Virus record (IMG/VR): IMGVR_UViG_3300030328_002748
Coordinates: 52,398 to 116,397 of that record
Length of the DNA stretch: 64,000 bases
Strand: one strand, 5' to 3'
DNA from: a virus
The translations under genes were made by a program, and so were the position numbers. Shown one piece after another: positions 6,952-12,662 of this stretch. The notes under the pieces were generated by a model. The model had not been told where the DNA came from and ran no database searches. It worked only from the letters and a program-made list of their open reading frames with translations. How positions within the stretch are numbered: the stretch's first letter is position 1; every line of letters starts with the position of its first letter.

Positions 6952-7701
6952 TTAATTAATCTGCCGACTAAATCTTTTATTATCATCATCTACAACAGTC
7001 TCCATAAACTGAACATTACCAGAAATAGAAATACGAGGTTTATCTGATGTATAGAATGGATAAACCTGATGACTTAATTCACTAGGAAAGAAACATCCCC
7101 AACCATTCATATTAGGCGTCATAGGTATAACTTCATTACTAATACCTCTACCATCAGCATAGGTAAAAACAAAATTGCCGATATAATCATTAATACTGCC
7201 ACGTGCTATATCTAACTTACGCTCATCATAATGTGAATAAGGTATATCAATCCATATAACAAAGGAATAAATTCCATGATGATTATGTAATGGATTAAAT
7301 TCATGTTTATATTGCCAATTAGCCCATAATGCAGAAAGATAAGGTTCTAAGTTATGACCAGTATCTACATGGCCAGGAAATATCTTTTTATATGCCTCAG
7401 TAATCTCCTTATCCATTAACTCTACAGTAAAAGGATCATTCTCAGGTGAATGTAATAAATCAATGAACATGCCATGTATAAGCATATTCTCAGGATCTTC
7501 TAATTTAAGTGAACGTGATATATTACCAGCAAGGTTATCTTTCCAATCAATATTATTATCTTCTGCTATCTTTATTCTATTAAGTAAGTAAGTATAGATG
7601 TTATCAGGTAGTTTAAACAGATGAGCTACAGTCTGTTTAGTTAATAGAATAGGTTTAATTTCAGGCCTTTTATATGTTGAATAAGGGGTGGGATTAGACA
7701 T
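6952..7701 (-). CDS. 2OG-Fe(II) oxygenase-like protein (249 aa)
   Basis: Minus-strand gene. The segment NPLHNHHGIYSFVIWIDIP carries H139-x-H141, and GWGCFFPSELSHQVYPF carries H211, with R223 in KPRISISGNV as the likely 2-oxoglutarate ligand. This is the double-stranded beta-helix pattern of 2OG-Fe(II) oxygenases. The N-terminal 130 residues are a helical extension that may bind the substrate, which is unknown. It is the third such gene in 2 kb and the only one on this strand. No clear promoter was identified upstream in the AT-rich 7702-7900 stretch. Confidence 0.75.
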   Translation of the reverse strand: MSNPTPYSTYKRPEIKPILLTKQTVAHLFKLPDNIYTYLLNRIKIAEDNNIDWKDNLAGNISRSLKLEDPENMLIHGMFIDLLHSPENDPFTVELMDKEITEAYKKIFPGHVDTGHNLEPYLSALWANWQYKHEFNPLHNHHGIYSFVIWIDIPYSHYDERKLDIARGSINDYIGNFVFTYADGRGISNEVIPMTPNMNGWGCFFPSELSHQVYPFYTSDKPRISISGNVQFMETVVDDDNKRFSRQIN

Positions 7702-8042
7702 AATAAATAATTGGTTTTAAAATAAAAGCCTTTTTTTAATTAAGCTGTGTTTTTTATGTAGTTTATAATCTGTACGGAATATGTGTAGATTGAGTATAGA
7801 TTATGTGTTGATAATTTATGGGCCTTATAGTCATCTTGGCGCTCAGCTTATCATAAAATCTCTAAGAAGTCAACATAAAACTCTGAAATTCTCACAAAAC
7901 TTTATGGGAGGGGTCTTATGTTGCGAAGTATTGCGATGTTTATGACAGCTCTCAAAGTGTCACACAGCATATTGACTTCGCAGTAGCCTGCGTGTAGCCT
8001 GAAGGGGTGCAGGGGAGGGCGCAGTAGATATACTTCGCACGA

Positions 8043-8157
8043 AGCATAAGGCCTGCGGGCACAGCATAAGGCCTGCGTCCATCCGCAGCACATATAATGC
8101 GTAACGCAGGCAATAAACTGCACGGGCCCACCAACCCGCCTGCCCACGTAACGCAGG
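8043..8157. repeat. Short direct repeats, iteron-like
   Basis: AGCATAAGGCCTGCG occurs at 8043-8057 and 8063-8077 (20-base period). CGTAACGCAGG occurs at 8100-8110 and 8147-8157. The core CCTGCG of the first pair is the reverse complement of the CGCAGG core of the second. A further CCTGCG lies near 7989. Spaced repeats in both orientations suggest a protein-binding or origin-like site, which is inference. Confidence 0.65.
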
Positions 8158-8195
8158 GGCCAGCTTAACATGTGTCTGCGCCTTATGTCAAGCGC

Positions 8196-8224
8196 TTGCC
8201 TTTTGGGCGCGGAGGCCTTATAAT
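8196..8224 (+). promoter_or_regulatory. Sigma70-type promoter in gene-free block
   Basis: TTGCCT (8196-8201), exactly 17-base spacer, TATAAT (8219-8224). No credible protein gene starts within 300 bases downstream, so the product may be an RNA. Confidence 0.6.
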
Positions 8225-8230
8225 AGGTAC

Positions 8231-8330
8231 AACTGGGAGCCCGAGAGCAGACGCGGCCCCAGCCAACCACTGTGACACCTCGGCGACTGGGCTGGGGCTT
8301 GTGACAGTCAGGGAACTGGCCGCTCTTTTG
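8231..8330 (+). ncRNA. Possible small non-coding RNA
   Basis: Transcription from the promoter at 8196-8224 would start near 8231. Within 70 bases GCCCCAGCC (8256-8264) can pair with GGCTGGGGC (8290-8298), a 9-bp GC stem whose loop holds TGTGACA. A short T-run follows at 8326-8329 but without a strong adjoining stem. No known RNA family is recognised. The 3' end is a guess. Confidence 0.3.
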
Positions 8331-8422
8331 GTGTGGGGTCGGTCAGTTTCAGAAGTGTCACAGTGGTTCGTGTTGGGGTCATATCGGATGGATAGACCAG
8401 TTATATAATTGTCACAAGGGCC

Positions 8423-8452
8423 TTCGCAGTCCGGCCAGAGGCCGGTTGCGAA
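8423..8452 (+). terminator. Strong hairpin, possible terminator
   Basis: TTCGCA (8423-8428) with TGCGAA (8447-8452) encloses CCGGCC (8431-8436), loop AGA, GGCCGG (8440-8445). AGTGTCCTTTTC follows. The stem is very stable but the T-tract is delayed, so termination is plausible and not certain. Confidence 0.5.
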
Positions 8453-8510
8453 AGTGTCCTTTTCTGTTAAGTTTTTGTTGTAAATATTCCTATAGGGTCG
8501 GGTGAGATTT

Positions 8511-8516
8511 TATAAT
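8511..8516 (+). promoter_or_regulatory. -10 box of small-gene promoter
   Basis: TATAAT at 8511-8516, with GAGGGAG just downstream in the presumed leader and a start codon at 8541. No good -35 hexamer is seen. Confidence 0.5.
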
Positions 8517-8540
8517 GAGGGAGTACCAAACCAATTCGTG

Positions 8541-8708
8541 ATGAATCAACTTGAAACTGTGAAGTCATTTTTCACGGACACTCAATGGGATTTGATTGAC
8601 TCCGCACTTTCGGAATATCAAGACCATGATGAGGAATATCTCAAAGAGGTTTTTGACGATGAGAATATTCTCAGGTCAACCCAAAAACGTCTTAATGAAC
8701 TTTTCTAA
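8541..8708 (+). CDS. Small protein of a duplicated pair (55 aa)
   Basis: Start at ATG 8541, because the in-frame upstream extension would begin before the -10 box. The segment VKSFFTDTQWDLIDSALSEYQD matches VRDFFTSEEWDAIDSALCDFQD of the 55-residue protein at 8989, so the two are paralogues. Acidic and helical. Small proteins of this kind occur in cyanophages without known function. Followed two bases later by another small gene, with a shared terminator. Confidence 0.65.
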   Translation: MNQLETVKSFFTDTQWDLIDSALSEYQDHDEEYLKEVFDDENILRSTQKRLNELF

Positions 8709-8710
8709 TC

Positions 8711-8860
8711 ATGAAACAATTTTCAATTCATATGGATACCGACCAATGGAGGACTGTTCTTGATGCACTTCTTGACAAGTACCCCGATTGTGATGTAGTT
8801 GACCTAATCATTGAAACTATTCCAAATTGCAAGGAGTATTATTATCAGAGAGGGTTTTAA
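8711..8860 (+). CDS. Small hypothetical protein (49 aa)
   Basis: Complete frame of 49 residues, beta-alpha in character (KQFSIHMDTDQWRTVLDALLDKYPDCDVVDLIIE). Its stop codon lies in the loop of the terminator at 8849-8872. It would be co-transcribed with the gene before it. Not recognised. Confidence 0.6.
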   Translation: MKQFSIHMDTDQWRTVLDALLDKYPDCDVVDLIIETIPNCKEYYYQRGF

Positions 8861-8872
8861 CCCTCTTTTTTT
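8849..8872 (+). terminator. Intrinsic terminator
   Basis: AGAGGG (8849-8854), loop TTTTAA, CCCTCT (8861-8866), then a run of T to 8872. The preceding stop codon is in the loop. Confidence 0.8.
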
Positions 8873-8874
8873 CT

Positions 8875-8900
8875 GACAGGTCGGCCGAAGCCGGTCTGTC
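8875..8900 (+). repeat. GC-rich hairpin between cassettes
   Basis: GACAGGTCGGC (8875-8885) pairs with GCCGGTCTGTC (8890-8900) including two G-U pairs, loop CGAA. It directly follows the terminator and precedes a TGTCACA element. Similar GGCC-containing hairpins lie at 8423, 9356 and 9931. Confidence 0.6.
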
Positions 8901-8903
8901 AAT

Positions 8904-8947
8904 TGTCACAAAGAGGTTTAATATTCTTTTAACAAGTTTTGTATCAT
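8904..8947 (+). promoter_or_regulatory. Promoter with upstream TGTCACA element
   Basis: TATCAT at 8942-8947 is the likely -10; TGTCACAAAG begins at 8904, 38 bases upstream. The -35 hexamer is poor. The gene at 8989 starts about 40 bases downstream. Confidence 0.45.
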
Positions 8948-8988
8948 GGTGAACTACGTGTTCCCTGAGATTCCTATACAATAAAAAT

Positions 8989-9156
8989 ATGAATAACACA
9001 CCTTCAAAAACAGTGCGTGATTTTTTCACTTCCGAAGAGTGGGACGCAATCGACTCCGCACTATGCGATTTCCAAGACTACGGTGAAAAGGAATCTGACC
9101 TTGCAAATTCCGTAGGTAACAAAATCTACAATCTTTTTAAGGAGGATCTAAAATGA
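8989..9156 (+). CDS. Small protein of a duplicated pair (55 aa)
   Basis: Paralogue of the protein at 8541 (shared FFT-x-x-x-W-D-x-IDSAL-x-x-x-QD block). The C-terminal part differs (LANSVGNKIYNLFKEDLK). Both are acidic and helical. GGAGGATCT at its 3' end serves as the ribosome site for the next gene, which overlaps by four bases. Confidence 0.65.
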   Translation: MNNTPSKTVRDFFTSEEWDAIDSALCDFQDYGEKESDLANSVGNKIYNLFKEDLK

Positions 9157-9320
9157 GTTTAATCAAAGAATTTTATTCTGGACTCCTTGACAAGGGTTAC
9201 ACTGAACGAGAAATCCGAGAGTCTTGTAAGAAACACCAGACCCGAACCGCACCCGATTGGTTCAACGGATCATACGAGGATTATCTGGAATCAATGCACG
9301 ATTTTCTGAACGGTCTCTAA
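9153..9320 (+). CDS. Small hypothetical protein (55 aa)
   Basis: Starts in an ATGA overlap with a strong GGAGG site upstream. Contains a predicted helix (LDKGYTEREIRESCKKHQT) and an aromatic acidic tail (WFNGSYEDYLESMHDF). Its stop lies in the loop of a strong terminator. Not recognised. Confidence 0.65.
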   Translation: MSLIKEFYSGLLDKGYTEREIRESCKKHQTRTAPDWFNGSYEDYLESMHDFLNGL

Positions 9321-9335
9321 GACCGTTCTTTTTTT
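9308..9335 (+). terminator. Intrinsic terminator
   Basis: GAACGGTC (9308-9315), loop TCTAA containing the stop codon, GACCGTTC (9321-9328), then seven T. A perfect eight-base stem. Confidence 0.85.
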
Positions 9336-9355
9336 ATGTGTGACGGTTAGCGAAG

Positions 9356-9395
9356 CGGCCAAGGCCGAAGGCCAGTTGGGAAACTGGACTTTTTT
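9356..9395 (+). terminator. Tandem hairpins, second terminator-like
   Basis: CGGCCAAGGCCG (9356-9367) is a palindrome. It is followed by CCAGTT (9372-9377), loop, AACTGG (9382-9387) and ACTTTTTT. This second terminator-like element sits only 36 bases after the first, with no gene between them. Confidence 0.5.
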
Positions 9396-9417
9396 GTTTC
9401 AAACCCGTTACAATCGA

Positions 9418-9447
9418 TTTACGAGGCAACCCCTTACCGTTTATAAT
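9418..9447 (+). promoter_or_regulatory. Sigma70-type promoter
   Basis: TTTACG (9418-9423), 18-base spacer, TATAAT (9442-9447), then GGGAG. The basic-protein gene starts at 9475. No TGTCAC element is present at the usual distance. Confidence 0.55.
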
Positions 9448-9474
9448 TTGGGAGTAACAAACGCACCACGTTTT

Positions 9475-9885
9475 ATGCCTCGTAAGTCAACCGCATCCAA
9501 GTCAACCGCAACTGCTCCAAAAGCACCACGTAAGACAAGGACTCGTAAGACTACACCCGCTGCAATCAAGACCGTAACAAGTCCAGCAGTAACCAAAGAG
9601 AAAATTGAGCAGTGCATTAATGCACCTGTTAGAACTCTCAAACCAGTTGAACCAAAGGCAACGACTGTAACCACTTTCAAAGCAGGTAAGGTCGTTTCTA
9701 AAGAGTTGATGAGACCAACAGCACCACTAATCCAATTAAAGGATTATCGCCGAGACATCATCAACCGCTGGAACATTCATAATTATGAAATCCAGCAACT
9801 AGGTAAAGACTTTCAAAAGTTCTTTAACTTCGTTCAACCCTTACATTCAGACCTAGTTAACCGCATAAAAACGGTTGAACTCTAA
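9475..9885 (+). CDS. Basic Lys/Ala/Thr/Pro-rich protein (136 aa)
   Basis: Start at ATG 9475, after the promoter; the in-frame GTG at 9340 would precede it. The first 45 residues are a disordered, basic tail with PRKSTASKST and APRKTRTRKTT, similar in composition to histone H1 tails and AT-hook-like DNA-binding tails. The C-terminal 60 residues look helical (YRRDIINRWNIHNYEIQQLGKDFQKFFNF). Nucleic-acid binding is plausible from composition only. No family is recognised. A strong terminator follows. Confidence 0.6.
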   Translation: MPRKSTASKSTATAPKAPRKTRTRKTTPAAIKTVTSPAVTKEKIEQCINAPVRTLKPVEPKATTVTTFKAGKVVSKELMRPTAPLIQLKDYRRDIINRWNIHNYEIQQLGKDFQKFFNFVQPLHSDLVNRIKTVEL

Positions 9886-9894
9886 ACCCCAAGA

Positions 9895-9919
9895 CCCCGC
9901 CGCAAGGTGGGGTTTTTTT
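9895..9919 (+). terminator. Intrinsic terminator
   Basis: CCCCGCC (9895-9901), tetraloop GCAA, GGTGGGG (9906-9912) with one G-U pair, then seven T. Confidence 0.85.
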
Positions 9920-9958
9920 ATTGCTCAACTGAGAAGGCCAGCTGGCCAGTCAAAAAAC

Positions 9959-10001
9959 TGTCACAAGTGTAGGTAGACAGGTTCCCAAAATCGACTATAA
10001 T
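9959..10001 (+). promoter_or_regulatory. Promoter with upstream TGTCACA element
   Basis: TATAAT at 9996-10001; TGTCACAAGTG begins at 9959, 37 bases upstream. A GGCCAGCTGGCC palindrome lies just before the element (9937-9948). The leader to the start at 10127 is long (about 120 bases) with no gene seen in it. Confidence 0.6.
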
Positions 10002-10126
10002 TTAAAATGTAAGGGACATGAGAGACACGGACATGGGATTCGTTTCTAGACCGTTTCCAGACATGTATACCCTCTGAACTCTGGAGTTCCTTACAACAAA
10101 AATTTCACACCAAAGGAGTTTTAAAA

Positions 10127-10255
10127 ATGTCAGTTCTACATCATGCGGAAATTCAAGAGACCTTATTAGATGAGGTTTGCGAAGAGTTCCCAAATATGTC
10201 CTACGACACTCAAATTGAAATTGCAATGCAACGTTTTGAGGATCTCTGTCAGTAG
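10127..10255 (+). CDS. Very small acidic protein (42 aa)
   Basis: Complete frame with AAAGGAG just upstream. Helical and acidic (AEIQETLLDEVCEEFPNMSYDTQIEIAMQRFEDLC). It forms a single-gene cassette between promoter 9996 and terminator 10271. Unknown function. Confidence 0.6.
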   Translation: MSVLHHAEIQETLLDEVCEEFPNMSYDTQIEIAMQRFEDLCQ

Positions 10256-10270
10256 GTAACGAATTATTAC

Positions 10271-10298
10271 AGACCCCTTCTCAGGGGTCTTTCCTTTT
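10271..10298 (+). terminator. Intrinsic terminator
   Basis: AGACCCC (10271-10277), loop TTCTCA, GGGGTCT (10284-10290), then TTCCTTTT. Confidence 0.8.
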
Positions 10299-10299
10299 G

Positions 10300-10305
10300 T
10301 ATAAT
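10300..10305 (+). promoter_or_regulatory. -10 box directly after terminator
   Basis: TATAAT at 10300-10305, two bases past the T-tract of the terminator, followed by AAAGGAGTGGG. It precedes the gene at 10357. Confidence 0.5.
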
Positions 10306-10356
10306 AAAGGAGTGGGAGAGAAACCCACAAATCACACCCCACGATTTTTTTCTAAC

Positions 10357-10698
10357 ATGCGTAAAATTGAAAGACAAATGAACTTCGCAATTTCCAACAA
10401 AGGGAATTGGTCACTTTCCAACACCTCAGTCGAGTACAACGAAAGTACAAACTGTTCAAACGTTTTTCTACATGGTCACAACATCGCAACTGTAGACCAC
10501 GGAACCAATTCTGTAAAATTGAGTTCATGCGGATGGGAAACCGTAACGACCAAATCAAGACTGAACGCAATTTTGCAAGAGGTCAAAACTGGTTTTTCAG
10601 TTTTCCAAAAACAGTTCGAGTGGTTTCTAAATGGTCAAGGTCAGACGGTTGATTTTATTGACGGAATGATTTTACTTGATTCGGGTGAGGTCGTTTAA
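10357..10698 (+). CDS. Conserved cyanophage protein, MRKIE family (113 aa)
   Basis: Start at ATG 10357; the longer frame would begin inside the -10 box. The layout MRKIERQMNFAI, then VFLHGHNIATVD, then LSSCGWETVTTKSRLNAIL is that of a small protein family frequent in marine cyanophages and other marine viruses, with no known function. Mixed alpha/beta and soluble. Followed directly by two more tiny genes without gaps. Confidence 0.75.
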   Translation: MRKIERQMNFAISNKGNWSLSNTSVEYNESTNCSNVFLHGHNIATVDHGTNSVKLSSCGWETVTTKSRLNAILQEVKTGFSVFQKQFEWFLNGQGQTVDFIDGMILLDSGEVV

Positions 10699-10845
10699 AT
10701 GTACGACGGAATCACACCTTGGCAAATACCCGTCTATTCTGACGGGTATCGCCCCGCCGACGATGACGAATTAATGAACGTATTCTACGACGACATTAAG
10801 GAAGACATCGACCCCGAAACCCAAAAACTTTTAAACAACTTTTAA
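10699..10845 (+). CDS. Very small acidic protein (48 aa)
   Basis: Starts immediately after the previous stop. Proline- and aspartate-rich (WQIPVYSDGYRPADDDELMNVFYDDIKEDIDP). No recognised family. Zero-gap spacing on both sides indicates coupled translation. Confidence 0.55.
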   Translation: MYDGITPWQIPVYSDGYRPADDDELMNVFYDDIKEDIDPETQKLLNNF

Positions 10846-10995
10846 ATGCCATCATTCGCTAACACCACTGTCCGCTATTGGATGCCCCATGATCAGAAAT
10901 GCCGTTACATTTCTTTCAGCACTTATCTCAAGGCATTAGAAATGCAAAAATGGTATAGCGATATTGCCGGGTTCAAAGCAGAGATAGTCGTATGA
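10846..10995 (+). CDS. Very small protein (49 aa)
   Basis: Starts immediately after the previous stop. Contains TTVRYWMPHDQKCRYISFSTYLKALEMQKWY; basic and aromatic. The strong terminator at 11001 begins five bases after its stop. Not recognised. Confidence 0.55.
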   Translation: MPSFANTTVRYWMPHDQKCRYISFSTYLKALEMQKWYSDIAGFKAEIVV

Positions 10996-11000
10996 CACCC

Positions 11001-11032
11001 AAGGAACTGGCCAGCTGGCCGGTTCCTTTTTT
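11001..11032 (+). terminator. Strong intrinsic terminator
   Basis: AAGGAACTGGCC (11001-11012), loop AGCT, GGCCGGTTCCTT (11017-11028), with one G-U pair, continuing into a six-T tract to 11032. Confidence 0.85.
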
Positions 11033-11044
11033 CATGCCATCGCC

Positions 11045-11050
11045 TATAAT
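11045..11050 (+). promoter_or_regulatory. -10 box after terminator
   Basis: TATAAT at 11045-11050 followed by GACTATAGGACAC. A TGGCCAG word begins 37 bases upstream, inside the terminator stem, at the spacing where other cassettes have TGTCAC. Confidence 0.5.
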
Positions 11051-11084
11051 GACTATAGGACACACACCCCGCTTCGTCTTCACT

Positions 11085-11330
11085 ATGACTCTTTCTGAAT
11101 TAGGATCTTGCTCAAAGTTAGATCTACTCATCGCCGAAACACAGGGCAAATGCTGCGTTACAAGATTGAAAACCAGAAAACCCCGTAAGGGTGAACTGGT
11201 TATGAGCATGACCAAGGGGAGCAGAACTAACACAAATCGCAGGGGGCAGGCATACTCCGCCCACGCACTGCGACCTGAAACCAACGTTATCTCCGCCCCT
11301 GCCTCATCGTATTTCAAGACCAGCGGATAA
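11085..11330 (+). CDS. Hypothetical protein (81 aa), uncertain
   Basis: Start placed at ATG 11085 because the in-frame ATG at 10992 lies before the terminator. The product is basic, with two adjacent cysteines and a low-complexity tail (TNTNRRGQAYSAHALRPET). There is no clear ribosome site and the region is GC-richer than average, with GCAGGGGGC and GCCCCTGC able to pair, so a structured RNA is an alternative. Confidence 0.4.
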   Translation: MTLSELGSCSKLDLLIAETQGKCCVTRLKTRKPRKGELVMSMTKGSRTNTNRRGQAYSAHALRPETNVISAPASSYFKTSG

Positions 11331-11338
11331 TCACACCT

Positions 11339-11367
11339 TGCCCCTGAGCGCTTCGTGTTCAGGGGCA
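11339..11367 (+). terminator. Strong hairpin, possible terminator
   Basis: TGCCCCTGA (11339-11347) is the exact reverse complement of TCAGGGGCA (11359-11367), enclosing GCGCTTCGTGT. No T-run follows directly, so it may be an RNA structure with another role. Confidence 0.5.
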
Positions 11368-11506
11368 GTTAATTGGGGGGTTTATAAAAAAAGCGAACTT
11401 CCCTAACCTACAAAAGTCTGCTTTCGCTATAAAATACAAAACGCATAAGTGTTTTCCGTGGCATACAAAAAATTTTGGTGGCCTAGAAATTTCCCACAGG
11501 ATGTGT

Positions 11507-11512
11507 TATAAT
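11507..11512 (+). promoter_or_regulatory. -10 box of small-gene promoter
   Basis: TATAAT at 11507-11512, upstream of the gene at 11539. The 140 bases before it, after the hairpin, hold no gene; AGCGAA (11392-11397) and TTCGCT (11423-11428) form a weak inverted repeat. Confidence 0.5.
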
Positions 11513-11538
11513 TAGAAGTGAAGCCACTCAAAGGATCT

Positions 11539-11706
11539 ATGAGCGACTTAAGGTTCCATGTTTATGGGAGGAAGAACAAAGTTAAAGCAATCAATATATC
11601 GCATGAAGAACTGGAAGATCTCATAAAAACACGGAAATTTGATCCGTGTATAGATGAAGTAGTTCCAGTACTTGATGAATATCAAAATGAGGATGCGTCT
11701 TATTGA
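11539..11706 (+). CDS. Small hypothetical protein (55 aa)
   Basis: Start at ATG 11539 with AAAGGA a few bases upstream, preferred over the in-frame GTG at 11518. Begins SDLRFHVYGRKNKVKAINISHEELEDLI and ends acidic. Not recognised. Its stop codon lies within the -35 box of the next promoter. Confidence 0.6.
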   Translation: MSDLRFHVYGRKNKVKAINISHEELEDLIKTRKFDPCIDEVVPVLDEYQNEDASY

Positions 11707-11731
11707 CAAAGCCTAAATAAAATGGTATGAT
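11703..11731 (+). promoter_or_regulatory. Consensus sigma70 promoter
   Basis: TTGACA (11703-11708), 17-base spacer, TATGAT (11726-11731). This is the best host-type promoter in the window and drives the glycosyltransferase. A late-promoter-like CCTAAATA (11712-11719) lies in the spacer. Confidence 0.75.
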
Positions 11732-11770
11732 TTGATCAACATTAAAACTCACTGAATTTTTTAATCACTA

Positions 11771-12523
11771 ATGGCAAAAGGATTTAAAGTCCAAGCGGCG
11801 GCTCCCTCCGTACCGAAGGACGACTTCGATTTGGATAGATGTCGAAGCGAAATAAAAGGGAAAAAGATAGTTTTCTGTTTGCCTGGGAGAGGATGCAGTT
11901 ATACATTTCTAAAGAACTTTGTACAACTGTGTTTTGATATAGTACAGGCCGGTGGAAGTATACAGATATCACAAGATTATTCATCTATGGTAAACTTTGC
12001 AAGATGCAAAGTACTAGGTGCAAATGTACTCAGAGGAAAGAATCAAATACCTTGGGATGGAAAATTAGAATATGATTATCAGTTATGGATAGACAATGAT
12101 ATAGTTTTCAATACTGAAAGTTTCTATCGTTTATTCCAGTTAGCTTTAGATAAAGAAATCGCAGCAGGGTGGTATGCCACTGAAGACGGACAGACCACTT
12201 CCATTGCACACTGGCTCGAAGAAGATGACTTTGTGAAGAACAAAGGAGTCATGAACCACGAGACTGTGGAGACAATGAGTAAGAGACGTAAACCATTCAC
12301 ATGTGATTACACAGGTTTCGGATGGGTTCTTATCAAGAAGGGAGTATTCGAGAATCTTCCATATCCTTGGTTTGCACCACAAATGCAAGTCTTCGAGAGT
12401 GGTGATGTACAGGATATGTGTGGTGAGGATGTCAGCTTCTGTTTAGATGCCAAGAAGGAAGGTTATGAGATATGGTGTGATCCTAGAATCCGTGTAGGCC
12501 ATGAAAAGATGCGAGTCCTTTGA
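11771..12523 (+). CDS. Glycosyltransferase, GT-A type (250 aa)
   Basis: GT-A fold glycosyltransferase related to family 2. The strand-acid motif YDYQLWIDNDIVF carries D108-N109-D110, the DxD that binds a divalent metal and nucleotide sugar. GEDVSFCLDAKKEGYEIWCDP (E219, D220) looks like the acceptor-side acidic motif, and H244 in VGHEK is a common late metal ligand. Such genes are conserved in cyanophages next to baseplate genes and may glycosylate virion or host surface structures; the target is unknown. It has its own consensus promoter and overlaps the next gene by 23 bases. Confidence 0.8.
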   Translation: MAKGFKVQAAAPSVPKDDFDLDRCRSEIKGKKIVFCLPGRGCSYTFLKNFVQLCFDIVQAGGSIQISQDYSSMVNFARCKVLGANVLRGKNQIPWDGKLEYDYQLWIDNDIVFNTESFYRLFQLALDKEIAAGWYATEDGQTTSIAHWLEEDDFVKNKGVMNHETVETMSKRRKPFTCDYTGFGWVLIKKGVFENLPYPWFAPQMQVFESGDVQDMCGEDVSFCLDAKKEGYEIWCDPRIRVGHEKMRVL

Positions 12524-12662
12524 CATTTATGTTGATGATAAGCTCGTTTTCTCGACTGAAGACGAGCTTGAAGCACTTGATAAAATACAAGACCTTTCCG
12601 AAGAATACTTTGAGAAAGGTCATCCAGACCCCTCTACAGTTCAATTAGTACGTTATGGCTAA
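12501..12662 (+). CDS. Small acidic protein (53 aa)
   Basis: Frame overlapping the end of the glycosyltransferase by 23 bases and the next gene by eight. Opens with a strand (SFDIYVDDKLVFSTEDELEAL) and continues helical. Similar small proteins sit beside the glycosyltransferase in cyanophages, but no function is known. Confidence 0.6.
   Translation: MKRCESFDIYVDDKLVFSTEDELEALDKIQDLSEEYFEKGHPDPSTVQLVRYG

Larger units (their letters stand above)
7702..8540. other. Gene-free block, AT-rich then GC-rich
   Basis: About 840 bases without a credible gene. The first 200 are AT-rich. From about 7900 to 8460 the composition turns clearly GC-rich, unlike the rest of the window. That part holds repeated CCTGCG/CGCAGG and TTCGCA words, TGTCACA/TGTGACA words, a good promoter at 8196-8224, a 9-bp hairpin and a strong hairpin at 8423. 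Short frames here look like by-products of the GC-rich composition. Confidence 0.7.

Noticed and set aside
7902-8270. 122-residue minus-strand frame in the GC-rich block
   Set aside because: Cysteine- and arginine-rich without domain pattern, overlaps repeats and the promoter at 8196, and is explained by GC-rich composition that depletes stops.
8172-8408. 78-residue plus-strand frame starting with GTG
   Set aside because: Would start upstream of the promoter at 8196-8224, has no ribosome site, runs through hairpin sequences and shows no recognisable pattern.
10992-11084. N-terminal extension of the 81-residue gene to ATG 10992
   Set aside because: It would run through the strong terminator at 11001-11032 and precede the -10 box at 11045.
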